From the NCBI RefSeq assembly GCF_000253255.1, contig NC_015580.1, positions 2,617,001 through 2,681,000 on the forward strand: a DNA stretch of 64,000 nucleotides. Reading direction: 5' to 3'. A program made the position numbers and the translations under genes. This DNA comes from Novosphingobium sp. PP1Y. Its GTDB lineage: Bacteria; Pseudomonadota; Alphaproteobacteria; Sphingomonadales; Sphingomonadaceae. The notes below the pieces were generated by a model. It was not told where the DNA came from, made no database searches, and saw nothing but the letters and a program-made list of their open reading frames with translations. Positions within the stretch are counted from its first letter, which is position 1, and each line of letters opens with the position of its first letter. Below are positions 17,673-26,564 of this stretch, piece by piece.

Positions 17673-19798
17673 TGCGTCCCTCCGTTCGTATTCGTGCGGT
17701 CGCTGGAATTCGTACGGGTACTGGAATTCGTGCGCGGGTTCGGATTCTCGGCTGCACCGGCCTCGGCGCTGCCGGTTGCTATCGGTTCAGGACGCGGCGA
17801 CTGCGCCTCGCGAACGATGGGCTGGCTTTCGCTCTGGTCTTCTTCCGATTCGCGCACCCTGCGGCTCTCTTCTTCGGTCGACACCTTCGGTGCCGTCACG
17901 CCGTACTGGGAAACGTAGGACTGGTAGCGCGCATCGAGCCGCTCCTTGGCGGTTCCGCCCCATTCCTTCTCGAATGCGTGCAGCTTCTCGAGCGCGAGCT
18001 CTGGATCCCACAAGTAGGTCATGACGTCACGCGCGACGGGATAGGCCGCGCTCGAACCGCCGCCGTGTTCGATGACGACCGCGCAGGCGTAGCGCGGATT
18101 GTCGAAGGGTGCGAAGCAGATGAAATGGCCATGGTCGCGATACTTCCACGGGCCGCTCTTGCCGCTGCTGATGTTGAGGCCGACGACTTGTGCAGTGCCC
18201 GTCTTGCCGGCAATCTTGATGTCATCGAAGGGCAGGGCGGCACGGTGCGCGGTGCCCGGGCCATTGACGACGTCCGACATGGCCTGGTGCACGTAGTCGA
18301 GATGCTCCTGCGAAATGCCCAGCGATGGAATGCGATCCGTTTCATGGCCGTATAGCAGCCGCGGCATGAGAACCTTGCCGCTGGCGATGCGCGAGGCCAT
18401 GACCGCCTGCTGCAAAGGGTTTACGAGGAAGTAGCCCTGACCGATCGTGGCATTGACCGTGTCGAAGGTCTGCCATTCCTTCCCGTACTTCTTCAGCTTC
18501 CAGGCCGGATCCGGGACGGTGCCGTAGGACTGGCCCACCACCGGAAGGTCGAATTCCTGGCCCAGGCCCAGCCTGCGGGCCATCGCAGCGATTGGATCCA
18601 TGCCGATGCGCTGGGCGAAGTGATAGAAATAGACGTCGCAGCTCTGGTAGATGCCCTTGGCCATGTTGACCTGGCCGTGGCCGCGCCGGTTCCAGCAGTG
18701 GAACACGCGATTGCCCACCCTGAGGCCGCCGCCGCAGAAGACGCTTTCGTCGGGGTCGAGCCCGGCTTCCATGAAGGAGAGCGCCACCATCGGCTTGACC
18801 GTCGATCCCGGTGGGTAAAGCCCGCGCAGGACCTTGTTGCGCAGCGGCACATGGTCGTCGTCCGCCAGCATTTTCCATTCGAGGCGGCCGATGCCGTCCG
18901 AGAAGCTGTTCGGGTCGAAGCTGGGCATCGATGCCATCGCCAGGATGTCGCCCGAATGGCAGTCCATCACCACGACGGCGCCCGATTCCACGCCGATGCG
19001 CCGCGCCGCGTAGTCCTGCAAGCCGCTGTCTATGGTCAGCTTGATGGTCTTGCCGGGCACGTCCTCGCGCGTGTCGAGATCGCGCACGATGCGCCCCGAG
19101 GCCGTCACTTCAACTCGGCGAGCCCCGGGCTTGCCGCGCAGTTCGTGCTCGAAGATCTTTTCCAGCCCGTCCTTGCCCACCTTGTAGCCTGGCGTGATCA
19201 GGATGGGATCGTGGTCCTTCTCGTACTCCTCGGCCGAGGCCGCGCCGACGTAGCCGATCAGGTGGCCCACCGAAGGCCCGGTGGGATAGTCGCGCGAGTA
19301 GCCGCGCTGGGTGACGACGCCGGGCAGGTCGGGCAGCCTGACGCTGACCGCGGCGAAGCGCTCCCAGTCGAGGTTCGAGGCGACTTCGACCGGCGCGAAG
19401 CCGCGCGCCTTGTCGAGCTTGTCCTCGAGATCCTGCATGTCGACGGGCGACAGTTCTAGCAACTTGCCCAGCTGTGCGATGGTGCGTGCGCTGTCCTGCA
19501 TGCGCTCGGGAATGACGTCGACGCGAAAGTCAGCGCGGTTCGAGGCAAGCGGGGTGCCACGGCGATCGAGGATCCAGCCGCGCCGCGGCGGGATCAGCGA
19601 CAGGTTTACGCGGTTGCTCTCAGCTTCGAGCTTGTACTTCTCGTTCTGCGCTACCGCGAGATAGCTCATGCGCGCGGCCAGCAATACGCCGATGCCGCCC
19701 TGCACAGTGCCGAGAACCACGGTGCGGCGGTCGAAGCTGTTGCGCAAGGTGGCCATGCTGACATGGCGCTTGAAGTTGAACTTGAATTTGAACTTCAT
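17669..19798 (-). CDS. mrdA: Penicillin-binding protein 2 (elongation transpeptidase)
   Basis: 709 residues. The start at 19798 is fixed by a 4-base ATGA overlap with mreD; it gives an odd N-terminus of alternating Lys/Phe (KFKFKFNFK) before the single membrane anchor (about 25-45). Conserved parts follow: PBP dimerisation region (PPRRGWILDRRGTPLASN), catalytic SxxK (GSTVKPMV), SCD (YQSCDVYFY) and KTG (AGKTGTAQV). The last 70 or so residues are low complexity, Ser/Glu/Arg then Asn/Thr rich, a tail absent from E. coli PBP2. It crosslinks peptidoglycan made by RodA along the cell side wall. Confidence 0.95.
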   Translation of the reverse strand: MKFKFKFNFKRHVSMATLRNSFDRRTVVLGTVQGGIGVLLAARMSYLAVAQNEKYKLEAESNRVNLSLIPPRRGWILDRRGTPLASNRADFRVDVIPERMQDSARTIAQLGKLLELSPVDMQDLEDKLDKARGFAPVEVASNLDWERFAAVSVRLPDLPGVVTQRGYSRDYPTGPSVGHLIGYVGAASAEEYEKDHDPILITPGYKVGKDGLEKIFEHELRGKPGARRVEVTASGRIVRDLDTREDVPGKTIKLTIDSGLQDYAARRIGVESGAVVVMDCHSGDILAMASMPSFDPNSFSDGIGRLEWKMLADDDHVPLRNKVLRGLYPPGSTVKPMVALSFMEAGLDPDESVFCGGGLRVGNRVFHCWNRRGHGQVNMAKGIYQSCDVYFYHFAQRIGMDPIAAMARRLGLGQEFDLPVVGQSYGTVPDPAWKLKKYGKEWQTFDTVNATIGQGYFLVNPLQQAVMASRIASGKVLMPRLLYGHETDRIPSLGISQEHLDYVHQAMSDVVNGPGTAHRAALPFDDIKIAGKTGTAQVVGLNISSGKSGPWKYRDHGHFICFAPFDNPRYACAVVIEHGGGSSAAYPVARDVMTYLWDPELALEKLHAFEKEWGGTAKERLDARYQSYVSQYGVTAPKVSTEEESRRVRESEEDQSESQPIVREAQSPRPEPIATGSAEAGAAENPNPRTNSSTRTNSSDRTNTNGGTQ

Positions 19799-20340
19799 TT
19801 GAGGACCATCAACGGCGTAAGCCGGATCCGGTCGATCTTCGCAACGATAAGTCCGACGAGCGGGTATGAGAGCACTGAAATCACGATCTGCGGCACAATA
19901 ACATGAATCGGGGCAGCGGCGCCGGCGATGTTCACGAGGGCGAGGCTGAGTACGATATAGGCGACGATCAGCCCGATCGCTACCAGCCACTCGGTCACAA
20001 AATTGCGCCAGGGCAGCCGGGTTTCGATCACTTCGAGGACGATGGCCGAAAGCGACCAGAGCAGTACGGCCGAGCCGAAGGGCTGGCCCGAGAACAGGTC
20101 GTCGAACAGGCCGAGCGGCAGGCCGGCCCAGATCGGGAGCAGGCCGGGTCGCAGCTGCTGCCAGGAAATGAAGAACAGGAAGCCGAGCGGTGGCAGGACC
20201 GGAGCCGAGGCGATCATCGCCCAGCCCGGCACCAGCGATGCCAGCATGATCGAGATCCAGGGCAGGGTCAGCGCCACCAGGGGCGAAGGAGCGCGATTGA
20301 TACGCGGACCGGTCGCAGCGCTGCGTCGCGGTCCCATCAT
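19795..20340 (-). CDS. mreD: MreD, rod-shape-determining membrane protein
   Basis: 181 residues, strongly hydrophobic, about five transmembrane helices. It carries the conserved early PLGFLFFISWQQLRPGLLPIWAG-like region and GLPLGLFDDLFSGQPFGS, which resembles the MreD signature of a DxxxG turn between helices. It starts by overlapping the mreC stop by 4 bases and ends overlapping mrdA by 4 bases. MreD is the least conserved component of the MreBCD elongation complex; identity rests on helix layout plus synteny. Confidence 0.88.
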   Translation of the reverse strand: MMGPRRSAATGPRINRAPSPLVALTLPWISIMLASLVPGWAMIASAPVLPPLGFLFFISWQQLRPGLLPIWAGLPLGLFDDLFSGQPFGSAVLLWSLSAIVLEVIETRLPWRNFVTEWLVAIGLIVAYIVLSLALVNIAGAAAPIHVIVPQIVISVLSYPLVGLIVAKIDRIRLTPLMVLK

Positions 20341-21224
20341 TCGGCGAACGTCTCGCTGTTTTCCCGGGCCGGGGGCGGAGGCTTGGGCGTCCAGACCTTC
20401 TCGACCATGACGTAGTCCGTGTCCGACGGATTGCTGAGCACGCGCGCGACCGCACCGTCGCGCACGATCTCTGTCAGGATCGCCATCGGCGTTCCGGGGC
20501 GATAGAGGCCGCCAGAGCCCGATGTGACCATGACATCGCCCTTCTTGAGCGGGTTGATGCCAAGGTTGATCAGGCGGATGCGCAAGGTGCCGTCGCCGTT
20601 GCCCTGCGCAAAGGCGGGAACGCCGTCGGTAGAGCGGCGGACCGGCACGAGGCTTTCGGTGTCGGTGATGAGCAGGACCCGCGAGGTCGACGCGCCGACT
20701 TCGAGGATGCGCCCGACGAGGCCCAGCTTCGAGCGGATCGGCATGCCCTTGGTCAGGCCCTTGTCGCGTCCGGCATCGAGCGTGGCATAGCGCCGCGTGC
20801 TGCCGCTGGTCGAACTGGTCAGGCGCGCGGTGGCGACCGCGCCTTCGTCCGATCGCGTCAGGTCCAGCAGCTGCTTGAGGCGCCTGTTCTCGGCGCGGAT
20901 GGCATCGGCCTCGACAAGGCGCACCTTGGCCTCGGCCAGCTCGCGTTCGAGACGAGCGTGCTCACTGCCGAACTTGAAGAAGCCGGCGATATCGCTGAAG
21001 ACGGTCTTCGATACCGTGCGTCCCGCAGCCGTTGCCTTCGCCGCCGGTTCGGTGACGTCTGCAGCCGCGCCGCGCAGGCCCGAGAAAGCGCCGGGATTGG
21101 CGATGGAGATGACGACGAGTCCCAATCCCACCACGGCGCCGATCGCACCTGCGATGTAGCTGAGGAACGTCGAGTATTGCGCTCTGCGGGAAAAGCCGGA
21201 GCGCCGGTTTGCTGGCGGCGCCAT
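20337..21224 (-). CDS. mreC: MreC, periplasmic cell-shape scaffold
   Basis: 295 residues. A short basic N-terminus and one membrane helix (about 20-40, IAGAIGAVVGLGLVVISI) lead to a coiled coil (ARLERELAEAKVRLVEADAIRAENRRLKQLL cannot be split by prolines, residues about 85-115). The beta-domain pair typical of MreC follows (GLVGRILEVGASTSRVLLITD; GDVMVTSGSGGLYRPGTPM). MreC bridges MreB-MreD to PBP2 and stimulates it. It is separated from mreB by 64 bases holding a GC-rich hairpin and overlaps mreD by 4 bases. Confidence 0.93.
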   Translation of the reverse strand: MAPPANRRSGFSRRAQYSTFLSYIAGAIGAVVGLGLVVISIANPGAFSGLRGAAADVTEPAAKATAAGRTVSKTVFSDIAGFFKFGSEHARLERELAEAKVRLVEADAIRAENRRLKQLLDLTRSDEGAVATARLTSSTSGSTRRYATLDAGRDKGLTKGMPIRSKLGLVGRILEVGASTSRVLLITDTESLVPVRRSTDGVPAFAQGNGDGTLRIRLINLGINPLKKGDVMVTSGSGGLYRPGTPMAILTEIVRDGAVARVLSNPSDTDYVMVEKVWTPKPPPPARENSETFAE

Positions 21225-21248
21225 GCGCCTTGCACTCCTTCATCGAAC

Positions 21249-21272
21249 GGCCCCGCATCGTGCGCCGGGGCC
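21249..21272 (-). terminator. GC-rich hairpin between mreB and mreC
   Basis: GGCCCCG (21249-21255) pairs with CGGGGCC (21266-21272) across a 10-base loop, in the 64-base mreB-mreC spacer. Without a T run it is more likely an attenuator or RNA-processing point, lowering mreCD expression relative to mreB, than a full terminator. Confidence 0.4.
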
Positions 21273-21288
21273 GCCCGCTTGCGACAGA

Positions 21289-22335
21289 TCAGGCGGACAT
21301 CAGTACGCCGCGGTAGATCGGGTCTTCCATCGCGCGGCCGGTGCCGAGTGCGACGCAGGACAGCGGATCCTCGGCGACGCTGACAGGCAGGCCGGTTTCC
21401 TCGCGAAGGTAGTCGTCGAGTCCCTGGATCAGCGCGCCGCCGCCGGTCAGGACGATGCCCTGGTCGACGATGTCGGCTGCCAGTTCGGGGGCGGTATTCT
21501 CAAGCGCGATGCGCACGCCCTCGATGATTGCACCGATCGGTTCGGCCAGCGCTTCGGCCACGTTGGCCTGGCTGATCGTGATTTCCTTGGGCACGCCGTT
21601 GACGAGGTCGCGGCCCTTGATGTGGATGGTTTCGCCGATGCCGTCTTCGGGCGTGATGGCGATGCCGTAATCCTTCTTGATGCGCTCTGCCGTGGCGTCG
21701 CCGATCAGCAGGTTATGGTGACGACGCACATAGGAGACGATCGATTCGTCCATCTTGTCTCCGCCGACGCGCACCGAAGTGGTGTAGGCGAGGCCGCGCA
21801 GCGAAAGGACGGCGACTTCGGTGGTGCCGCCGCCAATGTCGACGACCATCGAGCCGACCGGCTCGGTCACCGGCATGTCGGCGCCGATGGCTGCGGCCAT
21901 CGGCTCGAGAATCAGGTAGACTTGGCTGGCGCCGGCATTCGAGGCCGCGTCGCGAATCGCGCGGCGTTCGACCGAGGTTGAGCCCGAGGGAACGCAGATC
22001 ACGATTTCCGGATAGCGGAACAGGTTCTTCTTGCCATGCACCTTGCGGATGAAGTGCTTGATCATCTCTTCCGCGATTTCGATGTCGGCGATGACGCCGT
22101 CGCGCAAGGGACGGATGGCCTCGATGTTGTCGGGAGTCTTGCCCATCATCATCTTGGCGTCATCGCCCACGGCCTTGACCTTCTTGACGCCGTTGAGCGT
22201 CTCGATGGCCACGACCGACGGTTCGTTCAGCACGATTCCACGGTCCTGTACGTAGACGAGCGTATTGGCGGTCCCGAGGTCGATCGCCATATTCTGGGAG
22301 CCGAGTTTGAAGAATCGCGAGAAGGGCGAGGCCAT
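21289..22335 (-). CDS. mreB: MreB, bacterial actin
   Basis: 348 residues, the standard length. Actin-fold motifs are clear: phosphate 1 (AIDLGTANTLVYV), connect 1, phosphate 2 (VVDIGGGTTEVAVLS), adenosine motif (GIVLTGGGALIQGLD), and the amphipathic N-terminal stretch (ASPFSRFFKLG) that attaches filaments to the membrane. MreB filaments guide the RodA-PBP2 elongasome encoded downstream. First gene of the cluster, divergent from mutL across 185 bases that should contain both promoters. Confidence 0.98.
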   Translation of the reverse strand: MASPFSRFFKLGSQNMAIDLGTANTLVYVQDRGIVLNEPSVVAIETLNGVKKVKAVGDDAKMMMGKTPDNIEAIRPLRDGVIADIEIAEEMIKHFIRKVHGKKNLFRYPEIVICVPSGSTSVERRAIRDAASNAGASQVYLILEPMAAAIGADMPVTEPVGSMVVDIGGGTTEVAVLSLRGLAYTTSVRVGGDKMDESIVSYVRRHHNLLIGDATAERIKKDYGIAITPEDGIGETIHIKGRDLVNGVPKEITISQANVAEALAEPIGAIIEGVRIALENTAPELAADIVDQGIVLTGGGALIQGLDDYLREETGLPVSVAEDPLSCVALGTGRAMEDPIYRGVLMSA

Positions 22336-22520
22336 CAGTTATCCGTCGTTTTTCCAGTCATTTGTCGATCACTGCTGGGATCGGATGACAGGCTTGTTGG
22401 CATGGAAGGTGGTCCCTTAACCCATCGATTCGGGAAACGCCAAAATTTTGTGTCGAATTGTAGTGGGATTCTTTGGGCGTCCGTCTCGAATTGACAGCGT
22501 TTCACCGCTAGAAATGGCCC

Positions 22521-24344
22521 ATGCCCACAATTCGCCGCCTGCCCGAACATCTCGTCAACCGGATTGCGGCGGGTGAAGTTGTCGAACGACCGGCCTCTGC
22601 GCTCAAGGAACTCGTTGAAAACGCTATAGATGCCGGCTCCAGCCAGGTGACCGTGCGGATCGCGTCGGGCGGGCTCGACATGATCGAAGTCACCGATGAC
22701 GGGTGCGGGATGCGGCCCGACGAAATCGCCCTGGCGCTCGAACGCCACGCGACCTCGAAATTGCCGGACGAGCATATCGAGCAGGTTTCGACTCTGGGAT
22801 TTCGCGGCGAGGCGCTTCCCTCGATCGGGTCGGTGGCCCGATTGACGATAGAGAGTCGCCCGCGCGCCGCCGCCGAGGGCTGGAAGCGAATCGTCGATCA
22901 CGGCGAAGTCGCCGCCGACGGTCCGGCCGCGCTGCCGCCCGGTACCCGGATCAGGGTGGAAAACCTCTTCGGCAAGGTTCCCGCGCGCCGCAAGTTCCTG
23001 CGCACCCCGCGTTCCGAATATGCCGCCTGCCAGGACGTCGTGCGCCGCCTGGCGATGGCCCGGCCAGATGTCGGCTTCGTGATGGAGCATGACGGCAGGC
23101 GCGTGGTCGCGGTGCAGCCTCGCGAGGAACTGGCTTCGCGCGTCGCCCGCCTGGTCGCCCGTGAACTGGCCGATGACGGCGTGGTGATCGAGGCCGAGCG
23201 CGGAACCGCCAGGCTTACCGGCGTCGCCGGGCTGCCCACCTTCAATCGCGGCGTTGCCGATCACCAGTACCTTTTCGTCAATGGCAGGCCGGTGAAGGAC
23301 CGCCTGCTGGTCGGCGCGGTACGCGGCGCCTATTCGGACATGCTGGCGCGCGACCGTCACGCGGTACTCGCCCTGTTCCTCGAGATTCCGCCCGAGGAGG
23401 TCGACGTCAACGTCCATCCCGCCAAGACCGAAGTGCGCTTTCGCGATCCCGCCTTCGTGCGCGGTTTCCTCGTCGGGGCCCTGCGCCATGCGCTTGAGGG
23501 GGCGGGACAAAAGAGCGCGCAGCCGCCATCGGCATCGGCAATGGGCAACTGGCAGGTCGAGCCGACCGCACCCGCAGCCCCGGAGCCGGCTCCCGCTCTC
23601 GGCTCGCTCTTTGCCCGGCAATATTCCGCGCCGCGCACCGGCTTTTCCGGATCGCGCCTGTCCGAGGCGGGCACGGCCTGGAAATCCTACGAGGCCGAGG
23701 TCATGGCACCGCCTGCCGCCCGCGCCGAGCAGGTCGGCGATGAGCCCGACGAGGCGCTGCACTTCCCACTCGGTGTGGCACGCGGACAGGTCGCCGGGAC
23801 CTACATCGTGGCCGAGGCACAAGACGGGCTGGTCATCGTCGACCAGCACGCCGCGCATGAACGACTGGTGCTGGAGCGGCTCAAGGCGGCAGGGGCGGAG
23901 GATGCCATGGTGCGCAGCCAGGCGCTGTTGCTTCCCGAAGTCGTCGAACTGGAAGAAGTCGCCTGCGATGCGCTGGAGGACAGGATCGACGACATGGCCC
24001 GCTTCGGCCTTGTGCTGGAGCGATTCGGCCCGGCGGCCATGCTGGTGCGCGCAGTCCCCTCGGTGCTTGGCAAGACCGACGTCCAGGGCCTGCTGCGCGA
24101 TCTGGCCGACGACCTTGCAAAGAACGGCGATGCGCTGCTGCTGGGCGAAAAGCTCGATCTCGTGCTGGCGACGATGGCCTGCCACGGTTCGGTCCGCGCG
24201 GGCCGTTCGCTGACGGTCGCGGAAATGAACGCCCTGCTGCGCGAGATGGAACGCACGCCGCGCTCGGGCCAATGCAACCATGGACGCCCTACGTGGGTTA
24301 AGCTTGCTCATCAGGATATCGAGAAGCTGTTCGGACGAAAGTGA
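22521..24344 (+). CDS. mutL: DNA mismatch repair protein MutL, endonuclease type
   Basis: 607 residues. The GHKL ATPase N-terminus shows all motifs: ELVENAIDAG, DDGCGM, FRGEALPSI, and VNGRPVKDR. After a Pro/Ala-rich linker (about 335-400), the C-terminal domain carries DQHAAHERLVLE, matching the metal-binding DQHA(x)2E(x)4E motif of latent-endonuclease MutL proteins, plus ACHGSVRAG and CNHGRPTW. So, unlike E. coli MutL, this one probably nicks DNA itself, consistent with alphaproteobacteria lacking MutH/Dam-directed repair. Its stop overlaps the start of a lipoprotein gene by one base. Confidence 0.97.
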   Translation: MPTIRRLPEHLVNRIAAGEVVERPASALKELVENAIDAGSSQVTVRIASGGLDMIEVTDDGCGMRPDEIALALERHATSKLPDEHIEQVSTLGFRGEALPSIGSVARLTIESRPRAAAEGWKRIVDHGEVAADGPAALPPGTRIRVENLFGKVPARRKFLRTPRSEYAACQDVVRRLAMARPDVGFVMEHDGRRVVAVQPREELASRVARLVARELADDGVVIEAERGTARLTGVAGLPTFNRGVADHQYLFVNGRPVKDRLLVGAVRGAYSDMLARDRHAVLALFLEIPPEEVDVNVHPAKTEVRFRDPAFVRGFLVGALRHALEGAGQKSAQPPSASAMGNWQVEPTAPAAPEPAPALGSLFARQYSAPRTGFSGSRLSEAGTAWKSYEAEVMAPPAARAEQVGDEPDEALHFPLGVARGQVAGTYIVAEAQDGLVIVDQHAAHERLVLERLKAAGAEDAMVRSQALLLPEVVELEEVACDALEDRIDDMARFGLVLERFGPAAMLVRAVPSVLGKTDVQGLLRDLADDLAKNGDALLLGEKLDLVLATMACHGSVRAGRSLTVAEMNALLREMERTPRSGQCNHGRPTWVKLAHQDIEKLFGRK

Positions 24345-24865
24345 TGCGCAAGACATTGGCTGTTCTGGTTTTCCTCTCGCTCCTCGCCGGTTGCGAGGAG
24401 AAGGATCCACAAGAGGAAGCCGCGCAGGACGCCAAGGACATCGCCATGGTCGAGCGCATGAGCCGCGAGCCGTTCAAGCCCATCATTCCCGATGCGATTA
24501 CCTCGGTCGATATCGATCGCTATGGCCTCGATCGACCGGGCTGTTTCTTCCGCAAGACTGAGAAAGTCGGGAGCGCAGGCAGCGCGGACGACAAGCCGGA
24601 TCCGATCTTCTTTGGTGACAGCGTCGACGGTTTCCTGCGTATCAAGGGCGATCTCAAGCGCTTTGCGGCCAAGACGCAGAGTGCGGAACTGCCCGGCGGT
24701 GCGCGTGCGACGTACATCGGGTTGTCGAGCTGGCTGGACATCGTCCGGCTGCCCGACTCGGGAACCGGAGCGGACGGGAATGTCTGGCCGGCCCGCCTGA
24801 TCCTGCACGATTCGCAGGAACGGGTGGCCTTCATGGCAGACGGCACGGTTGACTGCAGCGCCTGA
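24344..24865 (+). CDS. Lipoprotein of unknown function behind mutL
   Basis: 173 residues from the ATG that overlaps the mutL stop by one base (a GTG three bases earlier is also in frame). MRKTLAVLVFLSLLAGCEE is a lipoprotein signal with lipobox LLAGC. The mature part has an acidic start, then a compact domain with DRPGCFFRKTE and VWPARLILHDSQERVAFMADG, beta-rich by appearance, and one further Cys near the C-terminus. I do not recognise the family. Co-transcription with mutL need not imply a repair role; such linkage is common in sphingomonads by impression only. Confidence 0.75.
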   Translation: MRKTLAVLVFLSLLAGCEEKDPQEEAAQDAKDIAMVERMSREPFKPIIPDAITSVDIDRYGLDRPGCFFRKTEKVGSAGSADDKPDPIFFGDSVDGFLRIKGDLKRFAAKTQSAELPGGARATYIGLSSWLDIVRLPDSGTGADGNVWPARLILHDSQERVAFMADGTVDCSA

Positions 24866-24896
24866 CCGCGCGGTTTTCCCGGCGCCGCGGCGGGGA

Positions 24897-25655
24897 TCAG
24901 ATCCCCGAAGACACGGCTTTTGCGAACATCCAGAGGCCCATCCCGATCATGAACAGGTTCTCCGTGAGCGAAACGAAGCCGAGCGGGACATTGCCCGAAC
25001 CGCCGACGCACGCGCACTTGAGTTCGCGCTTCTGGACATAGACCGCGTAATAGACCGAGGCTGCGCCAACCGAGCCGATGAACAGGGCGATGGGAATGGA
25101 AATCCACGGCAGCACCTGCGCCGTCATCAGTGCGCCTGCCACCCATTCGAGCACGGGGTAGGCATAGGCATAGGGTACCCAGCGCCGCGCCAGCAGGTCA
25201 TAGCCTAGGAACATCGTCGAGAATTGCTCGACATCCTGCAGCTTGAGCATGGCCAGCAGCATCATCGAGATCGACACGAACCATTCCATCGGCAGGACTG
25301 CCAGGACCGTTCCGAGCGAGGCCCAGCTTGCAGCAAGTGCCAGCACGGCGGCCGTGGCAAAGATCGCGATGACCGGCTTGTAGCTCTTTTCGTCGGGATC
25401 GCGGACCTTTTCCCCGAAGAACTTGCGCAGGTCCTGGTAGCCGCCGATGCGTTGTCCGGCGATGAAGGTCTGCGGCGTCGTCTCGACGTCATGCCGGGCC
25501 TTGAACGCATCGGTTTGCTCGCGCGTCTCGAGCCATCGGTCGTCGATCCGGTAGCCATGTTTTTCGAGCAGATGCTTGGACTTCAGCCCGAAGGGGCAGA
25601 TGTGCTTCTCCATCACCATGCGATAGAGAACGGCGGACTTGTTGGGATCGATCAT
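24897..25655 (-). CDS. Glutaredoxin-like domain fused to a MauE/DoxX-type membrane domain
   Basis: 252 residues. Residues 1-85 form a glutaredoxin fold: CPFG at 20-23 (a monothiol version, second Cys replaced by Gly), TTPQTFIAGQRIGGYQDL with the cis-Pro and GG glutathione-binding loops. Residues 95-245 hold four hydrophobic helices of the MauE/DoxX redox-membrane family, with a conserved CAC-VGGSGNVPLGFVSLTEN loop. Such proteins are thought to move reducing power or support disulfide chemistry across the membrane; the partner here is unknown. The gene lies 24 bases downstream of the DUF1206 gene, a likely two-gene unit. Confidence 0.8.
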   Translation of the reverse strand: MIDPNKSAVLYRMVMEKHICPFGLKSKHLLEKHGYRIDDRWLETREQTDAFKARHDVETTPQTFIAGQRIGGYQDLRKFFGEKVRDPDEKSYKPVIAIFATAAVLALAASWASLGTVLAVLPMEWFVSISMMLLAMLKLQDVEQFSTMFLGYDLLARRWVPYAYAYPVLEWVAGALMTAQVLPWISIPIALFIGSVGAASVYYAVYVQKRELKCACVGGSGNVPLGFVSLTENLFMIGMGLWMFAKAVSSGI

Positions 25656-25679
25656 GGCTGTGCAGTTTCGTCTGGAATT

Positions 25680-26486
25680 TCAGGTGAACTTGGCTCTTGC
25701 GGCCTCGAAACGGCGTCCCGGGTCGGGGATGATGCGGTACCGCGCGACGATCATGCTGAAGACGCCGAAAAGGATCAGGCCGGCGGCTACCGCAAGGTAA
25801 AGCGGCGCAATATCGCGCAGGTCGGTTATGGCATCGCCGAGCGATAGCGCCTCGCGGCTGCTTTCCAGCCAGCCCGAGCGGATCAGCGACCAGCCCATGA
25901 CAAGGAAGACGAGACCTCGGGTGAAATAGCCGGCACGGCCCAGCCAGCAGGTGTAGCCCGGCGCGCGGGCCGATACCCGCTTCATGAAGCCGAGGGTAAT
26001 AGCTTCCTTGACCTGGAACAGTGCCGCCGCGACCAGGCCGACGCCGACCACGCCAAGGGCCACGCCGCCAAGGTCGTATGTGAGGGCGGTCGCGGCCATG
26101 TCCTGCGTGCGGCTGTCCGCGTGGGCCTTGCTTCCCATCGCGAAGCGGAGCGCGGTCCACGACAAGCCGAGGTAGATCGCAAAGCTGCACATGTGGCCGA
26201 CGCGCACGGCAATGCCCTTTGCATCGCTACCGTGGCGTTCGGTGTCGAGCACCGCGGTCGAAAGCCGGAAAAGGGCATAGCCGATAAGGCCGAGGGCGGA
26301 GATGAACAGGACGGCAGTGCCGCCGGGGATCTCGTGGATATATTCCATCGCCCCGGCCTGGCCCTGCTTCACGGCCGAAGAGCCCGCCGAGGATATGGCG
26401 AGATAGCCGAGCAGGGCATAGACCAGCCCCCGCGCGAAGTAGCCCAGCCTTGCCAGCCAGACGAGTTTTTCAGATTTGTCGACCAT
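25680..26486 (-). CDS. DUF1206 integral membrane protein
   Basis: 268 residues from the ATG at 26486. It consists of three repeats of a two-helix unit, each beginning with a similar aromatic/basic segment (WLARLGYFARGLVYALLGYLA; RVGHMCSFAIYLGLSWTALRF; WLGRAGYFTRGLVFLVMGWSLI), which is the DUF1206 architecture. No catalytic residues are evident and the function is unknown for the family. It is followed closely by the glutaredoxin-MauE fusion, hinting at a shared redox or stress role. Confidence 0.85.
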   Translation of the reverse strand: MVDKSEKLVWLARLGYFARGLVYALLGYLAISSAGSSAVKQGQAGAMEYIHEIPGGTAVLFISALGLIGYALFRLSTAVLDTERHGSDAKGIAVRVGHMCSFAIYLGLSWTALRFAMGSKAHADSRTQDMAATALTYDLGGVALGVVGVGLVAAALFQVKEAITLGFMKRVSARAPGYTCWLGRAGYFTRGLVFLVMGWSLIRSGWLESSREALSLGDAITDLRDIAPLYLAVAAGLILFGVFSMIVARYRIIPDPGRRFEAARAKFT

Positions 26487-26564
26487 TCCCGGTGCGCTCC
26501 TGTCGCCCTCGCAACAGCAACGCACCGGATGGACAATGGTGCCCCTTTGCGGGGCGAACCGTGC

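Noticed and set aside
22335..24410. 691-codon minus-strand frame covering mutL
   Set aside because: mutL on the plus strand has every family motif; the opposite frame has none.
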